Of a stretch of 64,000 nt of DNA, positions 39,184 to 47,917 are shown piece after piece. The notes under the pieces are model-generated. The model saw only the letters and a program-made list of their open reading frames with translations. It ran no database searches and had not been told where the DNA came from. Source of the DNA: Halobacteriales archaeon QS_6_71_20. GTDB lineage: Archaea > Halobacteriota > Halobacteria > Halobacteriales > Haloferacaceae. The first letter of the stretch is position 1; each line of letters begins with the position of its first letter. The translations under genes were made by a program, and so were the position numbers. The stretch is from NCBI GenBank assembly GCA_003020945.1, contig PXRU01000032.1:1-64000 (forward strand), read 5' to 3'.

Positions 39184-41574
39184 ATGGCCGACCGGTCGGC
39201 TCCGGACGACGGGCACGAGTCCGCGACGACCCCGGACGGGACGGCCGGCGCGAGTTCGGACGGCGCCGTCGAGCGCCTCGCCGACGGGGCGCCCGCGCCC
39301 GTCGCCGCGTGGCTCGACATGGGCCGGGTCGCGGCGCTCCTGCTGGCCGCCATCGGCGCCGCGGTCGCGCTCGTCGTGGCCGGCGAGCTGTTCCCGCTGC
39401 GCTCCCTGAACCACGACGAGGGCGTCTACCTCCAGCAGGCCGAGCTGCTGCTGTCGGGGCGGCTGTTCCTCCGGCCGCCGGTCGAGGACGCCTTCCGGCC
39501 GTGGTTCTTCGTGGAGAGTTCCCGCGGCCTCTACCCGAAGTACGCCCCGCTTCCGGCCGCCGTGTTCGCCGTCGGGAAGCTCCTCGGGGGGTACGCCGTC
39601 GCGCTCGCCGGCGTCGCGGCCGCGTTAGTCGCCGGCACCGTCGCGCTCGGCCGCGAGCTGTTCGACGCCCGGGTGGGCGCGCTCGCGGGCGCGCTCCTGA
39701 TCGCGACGCCGCTTTTCGTCGTCCACTCGGGGCTGTACCTCCCGTACGCGCTCACGACGGCGCTGAACGTGGCGTTCGCCGTCGCGTACCTCCGCGGCGA
39801 GCGCCGGGGCGACCGCCGCGACGCGGCGTGGGCCGGTCTCGCGGTCGGGTCGGCGTTCTTCGCGCGGCCCTACACCGCCGTGCTGTTCGCGCTCCCGTTC
39901 GTCGCGCACGCGGTCGTCACGCTCGGGGCCTCGGGCGCGTGGCGGGTCCCGCTCGGGGCGGCGGCCGTCGGCGACGACCGCGTCACGGGCGCGGCGAGCG
40001 CCTCCGGCGCCGCGGCTCGCGGGCTGTTCGTCCGGCGGGTCGTCACCGGCGCGCTGGGGGCCGCGGGCGTCGCGGCGGCGTTCGCGTACAACGCCGTCGT
40101 GACGGGCGACCCGACGGTGTTCCCGTATCTCGCGTTCGCGCCGGAGGACGGCGTCGGCTTCGGCTACCGCGAGATCCTCGGCCACGGGGTGGCGTACACA
40201 CCGGAACTCGGGCTCCGGGCGAGCCGGCTGGTGCTGGGTCGGCTGTTCACCGAGTGGGTGGTCGCCGGGACGCTCGGCACCGCGGCGGCCGCCGTCGGCG
40301 TGGTCGTGGCGCTGGCGGCCCTCGACCGCCGCCACGCGGTCGCGGACGGCGACGACGGAGGGACCGACGGCGCGGACGACGGGCGCGTCGACCGGGGCGA
40401 CGCCCGCGTCCGGCGGGGGCTGCTCGCGGCGACGGTCGCGACCGTCGCCGCCGGCAACGTCGCCTTCTGGGGGAACTACAACGTCCTCGGCGACCTCGCG
40501 CGGCCGGACGACGGGCTGATCCACTACCTCGGCCCCCTCTACCACTACGACCTGATCGTCCCGGCGGCGGTGTTCGCGGCCGTCGCGTGCACGACGGTCA
40601 CCGGGAGGCTCGTCGCCGTCGGCGGCGCGGTCGCGCGTCGCCGACGGCGGCCGTCCGCGAGGCAGGGTCGCGCGCTGGCGACGGTCCTCCTGCTGGTCGC
40701 GGCGGCGATCGCGGGCGGCGTCGCCGTCGGCGCGGTCCAGGAGCCCGTAGAGCGTAACGCGGCGGTGACGGCGGAGCTGCGCGCCGGCTACGGGCCGCTC
40801 GTCGCCGGCGACGACGCGGGCGCGGGCGTGCCCCCGGACTCCGTGGTGTTCCTCCCGACGCCGTACGGGCCGTGGCTCAACCACCCGTTCCAGGCGCTGC
40901 GCAACGACCCCGACCACGGCGGCGACCGGGTGTACGCGCTGTCCGGGACGCGGGAGCTCGCGGTCGCCCGGACGTACCCGGAGCGGGACCTCTACCGCTA
41001 CGTGTTTGCCGGCTCGTGGGTGCCGACAGACGACTCCACGGTCAGGGGGGGCGTCCGCGAGGTCGAGCGGGTCGCCGGCGAGCGCGTCCGCCTGAACGCG
41101 ACGCTCGGCCGGCCCGAGGGCGTCGAGCGCACGACGGTGCGCGTGACGGGCGAGCGCGGGTCGGCGTACCTCGTCGCGACCGACGGCGGCGGGCCGCTCT
41201 CGCTGTCGCTGGTCGTCGAGGGCGACGAGCTCCGGGCGTCCGGCGAGCAACTCGCCGTCGGCGGTGGTGGAGACGGAAACGGCGGCGACAGGGACAGCGG
41301 AGACGCCGGAGGCGACGACGGCGATGCGGACCACGCCACCCTCCGGCTGAACGACATCGACGAGATCGAGGTGGAGGTGTTCGTCGCCACCGGGCCGGCC
41401 GGCGGCTACAGCTACCGCCTCTCGTTCCCGGTGGAGCGGGTCGACGGGACGGTGCACGCGCTGTCGGCGACGGCCGAGCGCTGTCCGGTGCCGACGCGGT
41501 GTGTCCCCGACGGCGTGGGGGAGACGCCGCCGGACCGCGGGATCGACGTGACGTTCTCGAACGGGACGGCGTGA
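39184..41574 (+). CDS. GT-C membrane glycosyltransferase (PMT/ArnT-like)
   Basis: A large membrane protein of 796 aa. The first cytoplasmic/luminal loop carries LNHDEGVYLQQAELLLSG, the D-E catalytic pair of GT39/83-type GT-C enzymes. About ten hydrophobic helices follow, for example GGYAVALAGVAAALVAGTVALG, LAGALLIATPLFVVHSGLYLPYALTTALNVAFAVAYL, VTGALGAAGVAAAFAYNAVV, TLGTAAAAVGVVVALAAL and VPAAVFAAVACTTVTG. The C-terminal 220 residues form a soluble domain with an acidic Gly/Asp-rich linker. The likely donor is a polyprenyl-phosphate sugar. It starts immediately after the ABC ATPase stop, so it belongs to the RGP-ABC operon. Confidence 0.85.
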   Translation: MADRSAPDDGHESATTPDGTAGASSDGAVERLADGAPAPVAAWLDMGRVAALLLAAIGAAVALVVAGELFPLRSLNHDEGVYLQQAELLLSGRLFLRPPVEDAFRPWFFVESSRGLYPKYAPLPAAVFAVGKLLGGYAVALAGVAAALVAGTVALGRELFDARVGALAGALLIATPLFVVHSGLYLPYALTTALNVAFAVAYLRGERRGDRRDAAWAGLAVGSAFFARPYTAVLFALPFVAHAVVTLGASGAWRVPLGAAAVGDDRVTGAASASGAAARGLFVRRVVTGALGAAGVAAAFAYNAVVTGDPTVFPYLAFAPEDGVGFGYREILGHGVAYTPELGLRASRLVLGRLFTEWVVAGTLGTAAAAVGVVVALAALDRRHAVADGDDGGTDGADDGRVDRGDARVRRGLLAATVATVAAGNVAFWGNYNVLGDLARPDDGLIHYLGPLYHYDLIVPAAVFAAVACTTVTGRLVAVGGAVARRRRRPSARQGRALATVLLLVAAAIAGGVAVGAVQEPVERNAAVTAELRAGYGPLVAGDDAGAGVPPDSVVFLPTPYGPWLNHPFQALRNDPDHGGDRVYALSGTRELAVARTYPERDLYRYVFAGSWVPTDDSTVRGGVREVERVAGERVRLNATLGRPEGVERTTVRVTGERGSAYLVATDGGGPLSLSLVVEGDELRASGEQLAVGGGGDGNGGDRDSGDAGGDDGDADHATLRLNDIDEIEVEVFVATGPAGGYSYRLSFPVERVDGTVHALSATAERCPVPTRCVPDGVGETPPDRGIDVTFSNGTA

Positions 41575-41623
41575 CGACCGCACCCCTCGGTCGGGGCTCC
41601 GCGTGCCGCGCTCGACGGCGGCG

Positions 41624-42322
41624 TCACCGAAGCCGTCGGAGCCGCTCCTCGATGCACACCTTCAGGATCGACTTGCCGATCTCGGCGCCCCCGGAGAGGG
41701 GGTCGAGCTTCGTCTCCCCGAGTCGCTCGTCGTACGCGATGGGCTCTTGGCGGACGCGGCGGCCGCGCATCGCCGGCCGGACGAGCAGTTCGGCGGAGAG
41801 GCCGGTGTTCTCGGTCCACCGGATCGACTCGACCACGCCCTCGTGGTACGCGCGCATCCCCGTCGTCACGTCGTGGAGGCGCTCGCCGCCCAGCGCGCTC
41901 GCCGTCGCCGCGAACAGCCGGTTGCCCAGCCGGTTCAGCGGCGGCATCGTCTCGGCGCCGCGATAGAGCCGGTCGCCGCTGACCACGTCGAACCCCTCGT
42001 TCACCAGCTCCAGGAAGTCGGGGATCCGCTCCATCGGGTACGTTCCGTCGCAGTCCGTCGTGACCCGCACCGGGTTCGACGCCTCCAGCAGGGCGCGCCG
42101 CACCGCCGCGCCGTACCCCCTCGGCGGCTGGTCGACGACGCGGGCTCCCCTCTCGCGGGCGATCTCCGGCGTCTCGTCGTCGGAGCCGTCGACGACGACG
42201 ACCTCCGCCCGTCCGTCCGTGGCCGCGTCGACGTCATCGAGCACCGGCCCGATCGCCGCCGCCTCGTTGTACGCGCCCATGACGACGCTCACGTCGTCGA
42301 GCCCGTACGACCGTTCGTCCAT
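41624..42322 (-). CDS. Family 2 glycosyltransferase (dolichol-phosphate mannosyltransferase-like)
   Basis: A 232-aa soluble GT2 enzyme. It has VSVVMGAYNEAAAIGPVLDDV at the start, VVVVDGSDDETPEIARERGARVV, a nucleotide-binding TTDCDGTYPMERIPDFLELV (D-x-D/T), and GDRLYRGAETMPPLNRLGNRLFA with the family arginines. Also present are LHDVTTGMRAYH and an ending QEPIAYDERLGETKLDPLSGG typical of DPM1/AglJ-like proteins. It transfers a sugar from a nucleotide sugar to a polyprenyl phosphate, which would feed the GT-C enzyme whose gene ends 50 bp away in the opposite direction. A TATA-like ctaaaaacg lies about 25-28 bp upstream. Confidence 0.9.
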   Translation of the reverse strand: MDERSYGLDDVSVVMGAYNEAAAIGPVLDDVDAATDGRAEVVVVDGSDDETPEIARERGARVVDQPPRGYGAAVRRALLEASNPVRVTTDCDGTYPMERIPDFLELVNEGFDVVSGDRLYRGAETMPPLNRLGNRLFAATASALGGERLHDVTTGMRAYHEGVVESIRWTENTGLSAELLVRPAMRGRRVRQEPIAYDERLGETKLDPLSGGAEIGKSILKVCIEERLRRLR

Positions 42323-42374
42323 GTCGGTGGCTGCCGCCGCACGTTTTTAGGCTTGCCGAAAGCGTCCGCCGCCG

Positions 42375-43556
42375 TCAGAAGAACGGGACGAACCGGAAGG
42401 TGAGGAACGCACCGATCGTCGAGATGAGCGGGACGACGTTCTGCATGAGGACGACGCGGGCGGTCGTCGCCGGGTCGAACAGCTCGCCGGGCGTGGGGAC
42501 GTCCGCGGGGTCCTCCTCCCCGGCGGGCAGGGCGGACCCGCCGTCGCCGTCGGTCGCGAGCGCGTCGGCCGACGGGGGGGGCGTCTCCTCGGTCTCGCCG
42601 CTTACCGCCTCGGACACCGTGATCGGCCGGGTCGCCCGCCCCCAGCCGAGGCCCACGACCGACATGGTCGCGATGACGACGAAGCTGGCGGGGATGCCGA
42701 TGAACGAGAGGAACACGACCAGCGCCGCGCTGACGGAGGCGACGACGATGGCGGCCGTCAGCGGGAGCTCCGTGATGTCGCTGCCCATCGTCTCCAGCGT
42801 CCGGCGGGCGATCGTGAACGAGCCGACGGCGACCGCGACCCCGCCGAGGACGATCCCGAGGTTCATCTCCAGGACGCCCGCGCCGACCAGCGGCGCGATC
42901 GCGTTGGCGATGTTGGAGGTGCCGGATCTGAACGCCATCAGACAGCCGATCGCGACGACCGCGCCGACGCCGACGACCTCCCGCCGGCCGGAGTCCTCGT
43001 GGACGCCGACGCTCGGCAGCCCCCCGCCGGACCGGTCGACGGCGACCACCGGGCCGTCGCTGTCCTCGATGTTCACCAGGCCGTCGAGCCGGGAGTAGAA
43101 GTAGCGGCCGATCACGAGCGACACCCAGAAGCCGATGACGGGCGCGACGATCCACCAGACGACGATCCCGCCCATCACCCCCCAGTCGAGCGCGCCCTTC
43201 GCGACGCCGAGGCCGGCGATCGCCCCTACGGCCGTCATCGACGTGGAGGCGGGGACGCCGAAGACGTTGCCGACGAACAGCGCCAGCCCGATGAAGAACA
43301 ACACGCCGATGCTCGTCGTGAGGGTGAACACGCCGGGCTGAGAGACGAGGTCGGAGCCGAGCGTGTCGACGACCCGGCGGCCGATCGTCCACGCGCCGAC
43401 GAAGAAGAACAGGGACATCAGCGCCGCGGCCGTCGACTTCGACACCGCGCCCGCGCCGACTGCGGGTCCGAACGCCGGCCCCGTGGTCGACCCGCCGATG
43501 TTGTACCCGACGAACATCGCCACGAGCAGCCCGACGGGAAGGAGCGCAGCTACCAT
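42375..43556 (-). CDS. Inorganic phosphate transporter, Pit family
   Basis: A 393-aa membrane protein of the Pit (PF01384) fold. It has two inverted-repeat halves, MFVGYNIGGSTTGPAFGPAVGAGAVS (the GxNDxAN equivalent with N and G-rich loop) and AFRSGTSNIANAIAPLVGAGVLEMN. Between them are GVLFFIGLALFVGNVFGVPASTSMTAVGAIAGLG and FVVIATMSVVGLGWGRATRPITVSEAVSG, typical of the family. There is a long acidic loop between the halves and a Gly/Asp-rich C-terminal tail before the last helix. It is predicted to co-transport phosphate with Na+ or H+. A TATA-like cttaac lies about 28 bp before the ATG. The Pit promoter lies at the very end of the repeat-protein gene. Confidence 0.9.
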   Translation of the reverse strand: MVAALLPVGLLVAMFVGYNIGGSTTGPAFGPAVGAGAVSKSTAAALMSLFFFVGAWTIGRRVVDTLGSDLVSQPGVFTLTTSIGVLFFIGLALFVGNVFGVPASTSMTAVGAIAGLGVAKGALDWGVMGGIVVWWIVAPVIGFWVSLVIGRYFYSRLDGLVNIEDSDGPVVAVDRSGGGLPSVGVHEDSGRREVVGVGAVVAIGCLMAFRSGTSNIANAIAPLVGAGVLEMNLGIVLGGVAVAVGSFTIARRTLETMGSDITELPLTAAIVVASVSAALVVFLSFIGIPASFVVIATMSVVGLGWGRATRPITVSEAVSGETEETPPPSADALATDGDGGSALPAGEEDPADVPTPGELFDPATTARVVLMQNVVPLISTIGAFLTFRFVPFF

Positions 43557-43581
43557 ATCACCGGTACTGATCCCCCGGGCG

Positions 43582-44379
43582 TTAAGACGGTTGTTCTCCC
43601 GCTCGCGGGTCGCGGGTCCGGGATCGCTGTCGGCTCAGGGGGCCCCGGTCAGTTCGGTCCGGTGGCGTCGGCGCGCGCGTCGGTCCCGTCGGACTCGGCT
43701 CCGTCCCCGGGGTCGTCGGCACCGTCTCCTCCACCGACTTCTCGACGGCCTCGCCCACCGTCTCCTCGACGGCCCGCTCGACGGACTCGCCGACCGCCTC
43801 GTCCACCTTCTCGCCGACCGTCTCCTCCACCGACTGCTCCACCGTCTCCTCCACCGACTGCTCCACCGTCTCCTCCACCGACTGCTCCACCGTCTCTTCT
43901 ACCGACTCCTCCACGGACTCCTCTACTGTTTCCTCCACCGACTTCTCCACCGTCTCCTCCACAGACTTCTCTACCGTCTCCTCCACGGACTTCTCTACCG
44001 TTTCCTCCACCGACTCCTCCACTGTCTCCTCGACCGTCTCCTCGACGGACTTCTCGACTGTCTCCTCCACCGATTGCTCTACGGTGTCGCCGACCGTCTC
44101 CTCGACCGTGTCGCCCACCCGCTCCTCTACCGTCTCCTCCACGGACTCGTCGACCGACTGCTCCACCGTCTGTTCGACCGTTCGCTGGACCTCGCTGGTC
44201 ATCCAGTTCGGGTCGAACCGCGACATCTTCCAGACGATGTGGATGACGAACGAGACGATGACGCCGAGGCCGAACGCGACGCCGACGGACGTGCCGACGA
44301 CCAGGATGAGGCCGACCGACAGCGCGATGAGCAGTCCGTATGTCAGGTCGATGATCGAGTCGACGCGGTTCGGGTTCAT
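43582..44379 (-). CDS. Membrane-anchored protein with VEET repeats
   Basis: A 265-aa protein. Residues 9-50 form two hydrophobic helices (DLTYGLLIALSVGLILVVG, VGVAFGLGVIVSFVIHIVW). Residues about 64-220 are a near-perfect series of tetra- and octapeptides of the type SVEETVEK/SVEETVEQ, which should be a long negatively charged helix. No family is recognised. The tail (residues 221-265) is Arg/Pro-rich and atypical, whereas the +1 frame from about 43730 reads a normal haloarchaeal acidic tail, so the C-terminus may be frameshifted. The role is unknown; a membrane-tethered rod is a structural guess. Confidence 0.75.
   Translation of the reverse strand: MNPNRVDSIIDLTYGLLIALSVGLILVVGTSVGVAFGLGVIVSFVIHIVWKMSRFDPNWMTSEVQRTVEQTVEQSVDESVEETVEERVGDTVEETVGDTVEQSVEETVEKSVEETVEETVEESVEETVEKSVEETVEKSVEETVEKSVEETVEESVEESVEETVEQSVEETVEQSVEETVEQSVEETVGEKVDEAVGESVERAVEETVGEAVEKSVEETVPTTPGTEPSPTGPTRAPTPPDRTDRGPLSRQRSRTRDPRAGEQPS
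43720..44190 (-). repeat. 12/24-bp tandem repeat encoding VEET-type tetrapeptides
   Basis: The DNA alternates ctcctccaccgactgctccaccgtc-type units with period 24 bp (12-bp half units) over about 470 bp, with variation such as gactgctcc, gacttctct and gactcctcc. Expansions or contractions here would keep the reading frame. Confidence 0.8.
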
Positions 44380-45123
44380 CGGCGGTCACCGCGACCGGTC
44401 GCCGTGGTCCCGTCCCTGTTCGACCGCGGTCGTCGGCCCCGTCGCTCGGGGTCGTGTGCGTGCATACCCTCCGTGGTCGCCGGGGGCGTTTAAACTCGCG
44501 TATCGCCGTCCGTGCCCTGCGGCGACTGAACCCGTCGCGTGCAGTCGCCGGGAGTCGGCACGGTCGTACCTCGTCCCTCGACGGGAGGACGAGCGTGACG
44601 CGGTTCCGAACGTCGAACGAGTCGAGCCGAAGCGTGCTTCGGGCGGCCGCGGCGGGCGGTCCCACCGAACGGCCGTGTAGCAGTCGGTGTTATGTCGGCC
44701 GAGACCGAGGTCGGGAATCCCGGTGTCGCGGCGACGCCGACCGCGAGATCGGTCGCAGTGACGCCGAGCGCGACCCCGGCGGCAGCGAGCGTCGGGTCGC
44801 GGAGCGCGAACGGCGAGCGAACTCGCCTGTATGTCCTATTCGTCGCTCGGAGGAGGAGGACGGTCCGGCGGCGGTTCGGCGCCGGCATCCGAACGACACC
44901 TCGATCGGAGGCACCTACCGCGAGACTCGCCCGTGGGTCGACGTGAGTGCGGCGAGCAGCCGGGTCGACGGGTCGCTACCGGCGTCGGCATCCGTCCCGA
45001 GTGAAGTCTACGGAGTCCCGGGCGTTGGGCAAGCGCATGCCGCGAGAAAACACGTCCCGAGTCCCGCTGCCGAGGGTTCGAGAACGGCGACCTGCTCGGT
45101 CGTCGAACGTACGGTCGCGGTCG
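44380..45123. other. About 740-bp intergenic region
   Basis: No gene is supported. Overlapping reading frames exist on both strands but their compositions are Arg/Ser-rich and inconsistent with the local coding style. The best candidate is the hydrophobic stretch TLAAAGVALGVTATDLAVGVAA in a minus-strand frame within 44490-44888, without homology that I recognise. The sequence is moderately lower in GC near 44760-44890. Confidence 0.4.
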
Positions 45124-46209
45124 TCACCCGTCCGTGGAGGAGGAGGTCCGGAGCACGATCCGTGTCGCTCGAATGTCTTCGAGGATAGCCCCGAACCCAC
45201 CCACGCTGTACTCCGTGCCTTCGGCGTCCAGGAGTATCGTTGCGCGTCCGGTGAACACGTCGTTTTCACCGTCCGTGCCGCTCGGATCGTCCGGCGAGAT
45301 GACGTCGGTTATCTGCCCGTGGATCTCCCGCTGTGTGTCCTGTCTGATGTCGAAACCGTAGACGGTGGCGGAAACCGTCTCGTCACCGTCGAGTCGGTCC
45401 GATACGTCCCGTATACAGCGCCGTATCTCCGTGTATTCGGACGCCCCTCGGTTCGTCGAGTCGGAGTGGATCGTCTCCCAGTTCTCCCACAGCGCGTTCT
45501 GATAGAACCAGTACAGCATCGAGGACATGGCTTGGTCGTTGATCATGAGGCCGTAGCTGTCCACCGGGCTCTGCCTGAGTCCGAAGTAAGCGTCCTCGCC
45601 GTCTATCAGCACGATAAACGGCGCAGTGCTGTGTCGTAGCTTGACCTCCGATGCGGTCTCCTCGAAGTACCTGTCGACGTCCTCGATGTCGAAACGGAAG
45701 GCGTCGGACTCTTTGATCGATAGCTTGATATGAACGTCGTCGGCTCTCGCACGTCGGAGCTCGTCGATCAGGTCGATGTAGACTCGAACGTCGACGGACA
45801 GCTGGATGCTGTTTTCGGCGTGCTGGATACGGTCCGCGGCGTGGTCGACGACGTGGTCGAAATCGCCGAACACGCTGATCTTGTGCTGTCCGATCGGCGG
45901 CTCCTCCCAGATGGAACCGATCCGCTCCGCGGCGGACTCCAGCCTGTCCGCCTGTTCGGTCAGTTCGTTCTGGATGACCGACGGATCGCGGATGCGCGCC
46001 CGGATCGACTCCTCCTCGTACGTTTCGATGTACCCCTCGTTATCCAGCTTGTTGAGTATGTCGTAGATGCGGGGCTGTGGCACCGAGCAGCTGTCCAGCA
46101 GCTCGCTGACGGTGGCCTCCTGCAGCCACAGCAAACTGACGAAAACGTCGGCCTGATATCCTGAGAGTCCGCTCTCCTCGAGAACGGACTGAAGCGATTC
46201 CTGATCCAT
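45124..46209 (-). CDS. TrmB-family sugar-sensing transcriptional regulator
   Basis: A 361-aa regulator. Residues 5-75 form the TrmB winged HTH (LEESGLSGYQADVFVSLLWLQEATVSELLDSCSVPQPRIYDILNKLDNEGYIET), with the S-x-V-P-x-x-R-I-Y recognition helix. A helical linker follows, then the ligand domain from about residue 110 (HKISVFGDFDHVVDHAADRI, HIKLSIKESDAFRFDIEDVDRYF, FIVLIDGEDAYFGLRQSPVDSYGLMIND) and the TrmB C-terminal beta domain. It is divergent from the sulfatase gene across a 90-bp region holding an inverted repeat, and a TATA box lies at about 46231-46238. It probably represses the sulfatase-transporter genes until the sugar is present. Confidence 0.92.
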   Translation of the reverse strand: MDQESLQSVLEESGLSGYQADVFVSLLWLQEATVSELLDSCSVPQPRIYDILNKLDNEGYIETYEEESIRARIRDPSVIQNELTEQADRLESAAERIGSIWEEPPIGQHKISVFGDFDHVVDHAADRIQHAENSIQLSVDVRVYIDLIDELRRARADDVHIKLSIKESDAFRFDIEDVDRYFEETASEVKLRHSTAPFIVLIDGEDAYFGLRQSPVDSYGLMINDQAMSSMLYWFYQNALWENWETIHSDSTNRGASEYTEIRRCIRDVSDRLDGDETVSATVYGFDIRQDTQREIHGQITDVISPDDPSGTDGENDVFTGRATILLDAEGTEYSVGGFGAILEDIRATRIVLRTSSSTDG

Positions 46210-46230
46210 GGCTCGGCGTTCGATCCTTCG

Positions 46231-46274
46231 AGTTAAATAGTATTGTACCACGCTCGTAGTAAGTACAACTATTC
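46231..46274. promoter_or_regulatory. Divergent promoter/operator region of TrmB regulator and sulfatase
   Basis: Contains a minus-strand TATA (atttaac, 46231-46238) for the trmB-like gene and a plus-strand TATA-like aactatt (46267-46273) for the sulfatase. Between them is an inverted repeat ttgtac (46243-46248) and gtacaa (46263-46268) with a 14-bp spacer. The right arm continues ctattc, mirrored imperfectly on the left side (aatagta). Plausible TrmB operator. Confidence 0.6.
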
Positions 46275-46299
46275 TCCGTTTGGCCGCCGGATCACGCGC

Positions 46300-47757
46300 A
46301 TGAGCGTCGAGCCGAACATCCTCCTGCTCCTCACCGATCAAGAGCGATACGACGTGATCAGCGGCTGTCGGTCGCACGTCGCGACGCCGAACCTCGATCG
46401 GTTGTCCTCGGAGGGGATGACGTTCGAACGCGCGTACACTCCCGTCGGGATCTGTACGAGCGCGCGTGCGTCGCTGCTGACCGGGCTCTACCCTCACAAC
46501 CACGGAATGCTCAACAACTGTCACGAGCCCGACGCCATCGAGGAGGACCTGTCGCCGGAGCTCCCGACGTTCGGGACGCTGCTCGCGGATCGCGGCTACC
46601 AGAACACCTACGCGGGGAAGTGGCACGTCGGTCGGAACCGAACCCCGGCGGACTTCGGGTTCGAGTACATCGGCGGCGGCGACGGCGGCCACGAGAGCAC
46701 GGACAGCGACTTCCGACAGTATCAGCGCGACCTGGGCGTGTCCCCCGGCGAAGCGGAGATCAGGGACCCGATATACACGGATCAACGGAGGGAGCCGACG
46801 CTGATCGCCGGCGAGACGACGATGCCGAAGGAGGCGACCCGAACGTACTACGTCGCCGAGCGGACGATCGAGCGGCTCGAGCGGGGTGCGGGGGCGGACC
46901 GGCCGTTGTTTCACCGGACGGACTTCGTGGGCCCGCACCACCCGTATCTCGTCCCGGAGCCGTACGCGTCGATGTACGACCCGGCCGACATCGAGCGTTG
47001 GGGGAACTTCGACGAGACGTTCGACGGGAAGCCGCGCGCTCACGAGCAGTTCCTCGGGTACCGGGGCGTCGCGGACATGGACTGGGAGACGTGGGCGGAG
47101 GCGGCGAGCAAGTACTTCGGCTTCGTCACGTTCATCGACGAGCAGATCGGTCGCATCCTCGACGCCGTCGACACGTATCTCGACGACGAGACGGTCGTCG
47201 TTCACACGTCGGACCACGGCGACCTCACCGGGAGCCACCGGCAGTTCAACAAGGGACCCATGATGTACGAGGAAGTGTACCACATCCCGCTGCTGGTTCG
47301 GTGGCCCGGGACCGTAGAGCCCGGATCGACGTGTACGGAGTTCGTCCGACTCCTCGATCTGATGCCGACGTTTCTCGAGATGGGTGGCGTCGAGCCGACG
47401 ATGGAGACCGACGGGCGGAGTCTCCTGCCGCTGCTACGGGGGAACACCCCGACGGAGTGGCCCGAGTCGGTGTACGCGGAGTATCACGGCGAGGAGTTCG
47501 GTCTCTACTCTCAGCGGATGGTCCGCACCGACCGGTACAAGTACGTTCACAACGCGCCCGACACCAACGAGCTCTACGACCTCGACAGGGATCCCGACGA
47601 ACTGCACAACCGTATCGACCACCCGGAGTACCGGTCGGTCCGGGACCGCCTCGAAGCGACCCTCATCGAGTGGATGACCGAGACCGACGACCCCATAACG
47701 AGGTGGACACGGAAGGCGCTCACGAGCGGGGAGCCCGCGAGGCCCGCTCCGAAGTAG
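46300..47757 (+). CDS. Sulfatase (arylsulfatase/alkaline phosphatase superfamily)
   Basis: A 485-aa sulfatase without a visible signal peptide. The N-terminal metal site is NILLLLTDQERYD. The maturation motif is C52-T-S-A-R56 in PVGICTSARASLLTGLYPHNHGM, where the third position is Ser instead of the usual Pro or Ala. Further sites are YAGKWHVGRN, a FHRTDFVGPHHPY segment, VVHTSDHGDLTGSHRQFNKGPMMYEEVYHIPLLVRWPG (metal-binding D-H and K), and a C-terminal YHGEEFGLYSQRMVRTDRYKYVHN. The family hydrolyses sulfate esters. The adjoining sugar importer and TrmB regulator suggest sulfated sugar substrates. The ATG at 46300 is favoured by the TATA position over an upstream ATG at 46243. Confidence 0.9.
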   Translation: MSVEPNILLLLTDQERYDVISGCRSHVATPNLDRLSSEGMTFERAYTPVGICTSARASLLTGLYPHNHGMLNNCHEPDAIEEDLSPELPTFGTLLADRGYQNTYAGKWHVGRNRTPADFGFEYIGGGDGGHESTDSDFRQYQRDLGVSPGEAEIRDPIYTDQRREPTLIAGETTMPKEATRTYYVAERTIERLERGAGADRPLFHRTDFVGPHHPYLVPEPYASMYDPADIERWGNFDETFDGKPRAHEQFLGYRGVADMDWETWAEAASKYFGFVTFIDEQIGRILDAVDTYLDDETVVVHTSDHGDLTGSHRQFNKGPMMYEEVYHIPLLVRWPGTVEPGSTCTEFVRLLDLMPTFLEMGGVEPTMETDGRSLLPLLRGNTPTEWPESVYAEYHGEEFGLYSQRMVRTDRYKYVHNAPDTNELYDLDRDPDELHNRIDHPEYRSVRDRLEATLIEWMTETDDPITRWTRKALTSGEPARPAPK

Positions 47758-47850
47758 CCGGTAGCCGGTGACGGCCTCCTCGCGCTGAAGCGCGGGGGTG
47801 GAGCGCCCGGCACCGCGGCAGACGACGAGCCGCCTCGCGGACACGGGCCG

Positions 47851-47892
47851 TTTTATATCGATCGTACAACGGTCGTGGTAGTATAGTATAAT
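47851..47892 (+). promoter_or_regulatory. Two TATA-like elements upstream of the CUT1 binding protein gene
   Basis: A ttttatat box (47851-47858) and a tatagtataat box (about 47882-47892) flank a cgtacaac sequence (47863-47870) that shares gtacaac with the TrmB-sulfatase operator. The second box fits a start at the ATG of 47918, the first fits the ATG of 47900. Confidence 0.45.
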
Positions 47893-47917
47893 AGGAACAA
47901 TGATTACATTGACCCGT

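Noticed and set aside
38049-40757. A 902-codon open frame on the plus strand within the ABC ATPase and GT-C genes
   Set aside because: Out-of-frame shadow; the in-frame proteins have clear Walker motifs and GT-C motifs.
43720-44190. Regular 24-bp repeats that could be mistaken for a CRISPR array
   Set aside because: Units are directly adjacent, without unique spacers, and stay in one reading frame coding for VEET-type peptides.
44490-44888. A 132-codon minus-strand frame with a hydrophobic stretch
   Set aside because: Flanked by Arg/Pro-rich text, no promoter at the leaderless distance was found and the composition is unlike neighbouring genes.
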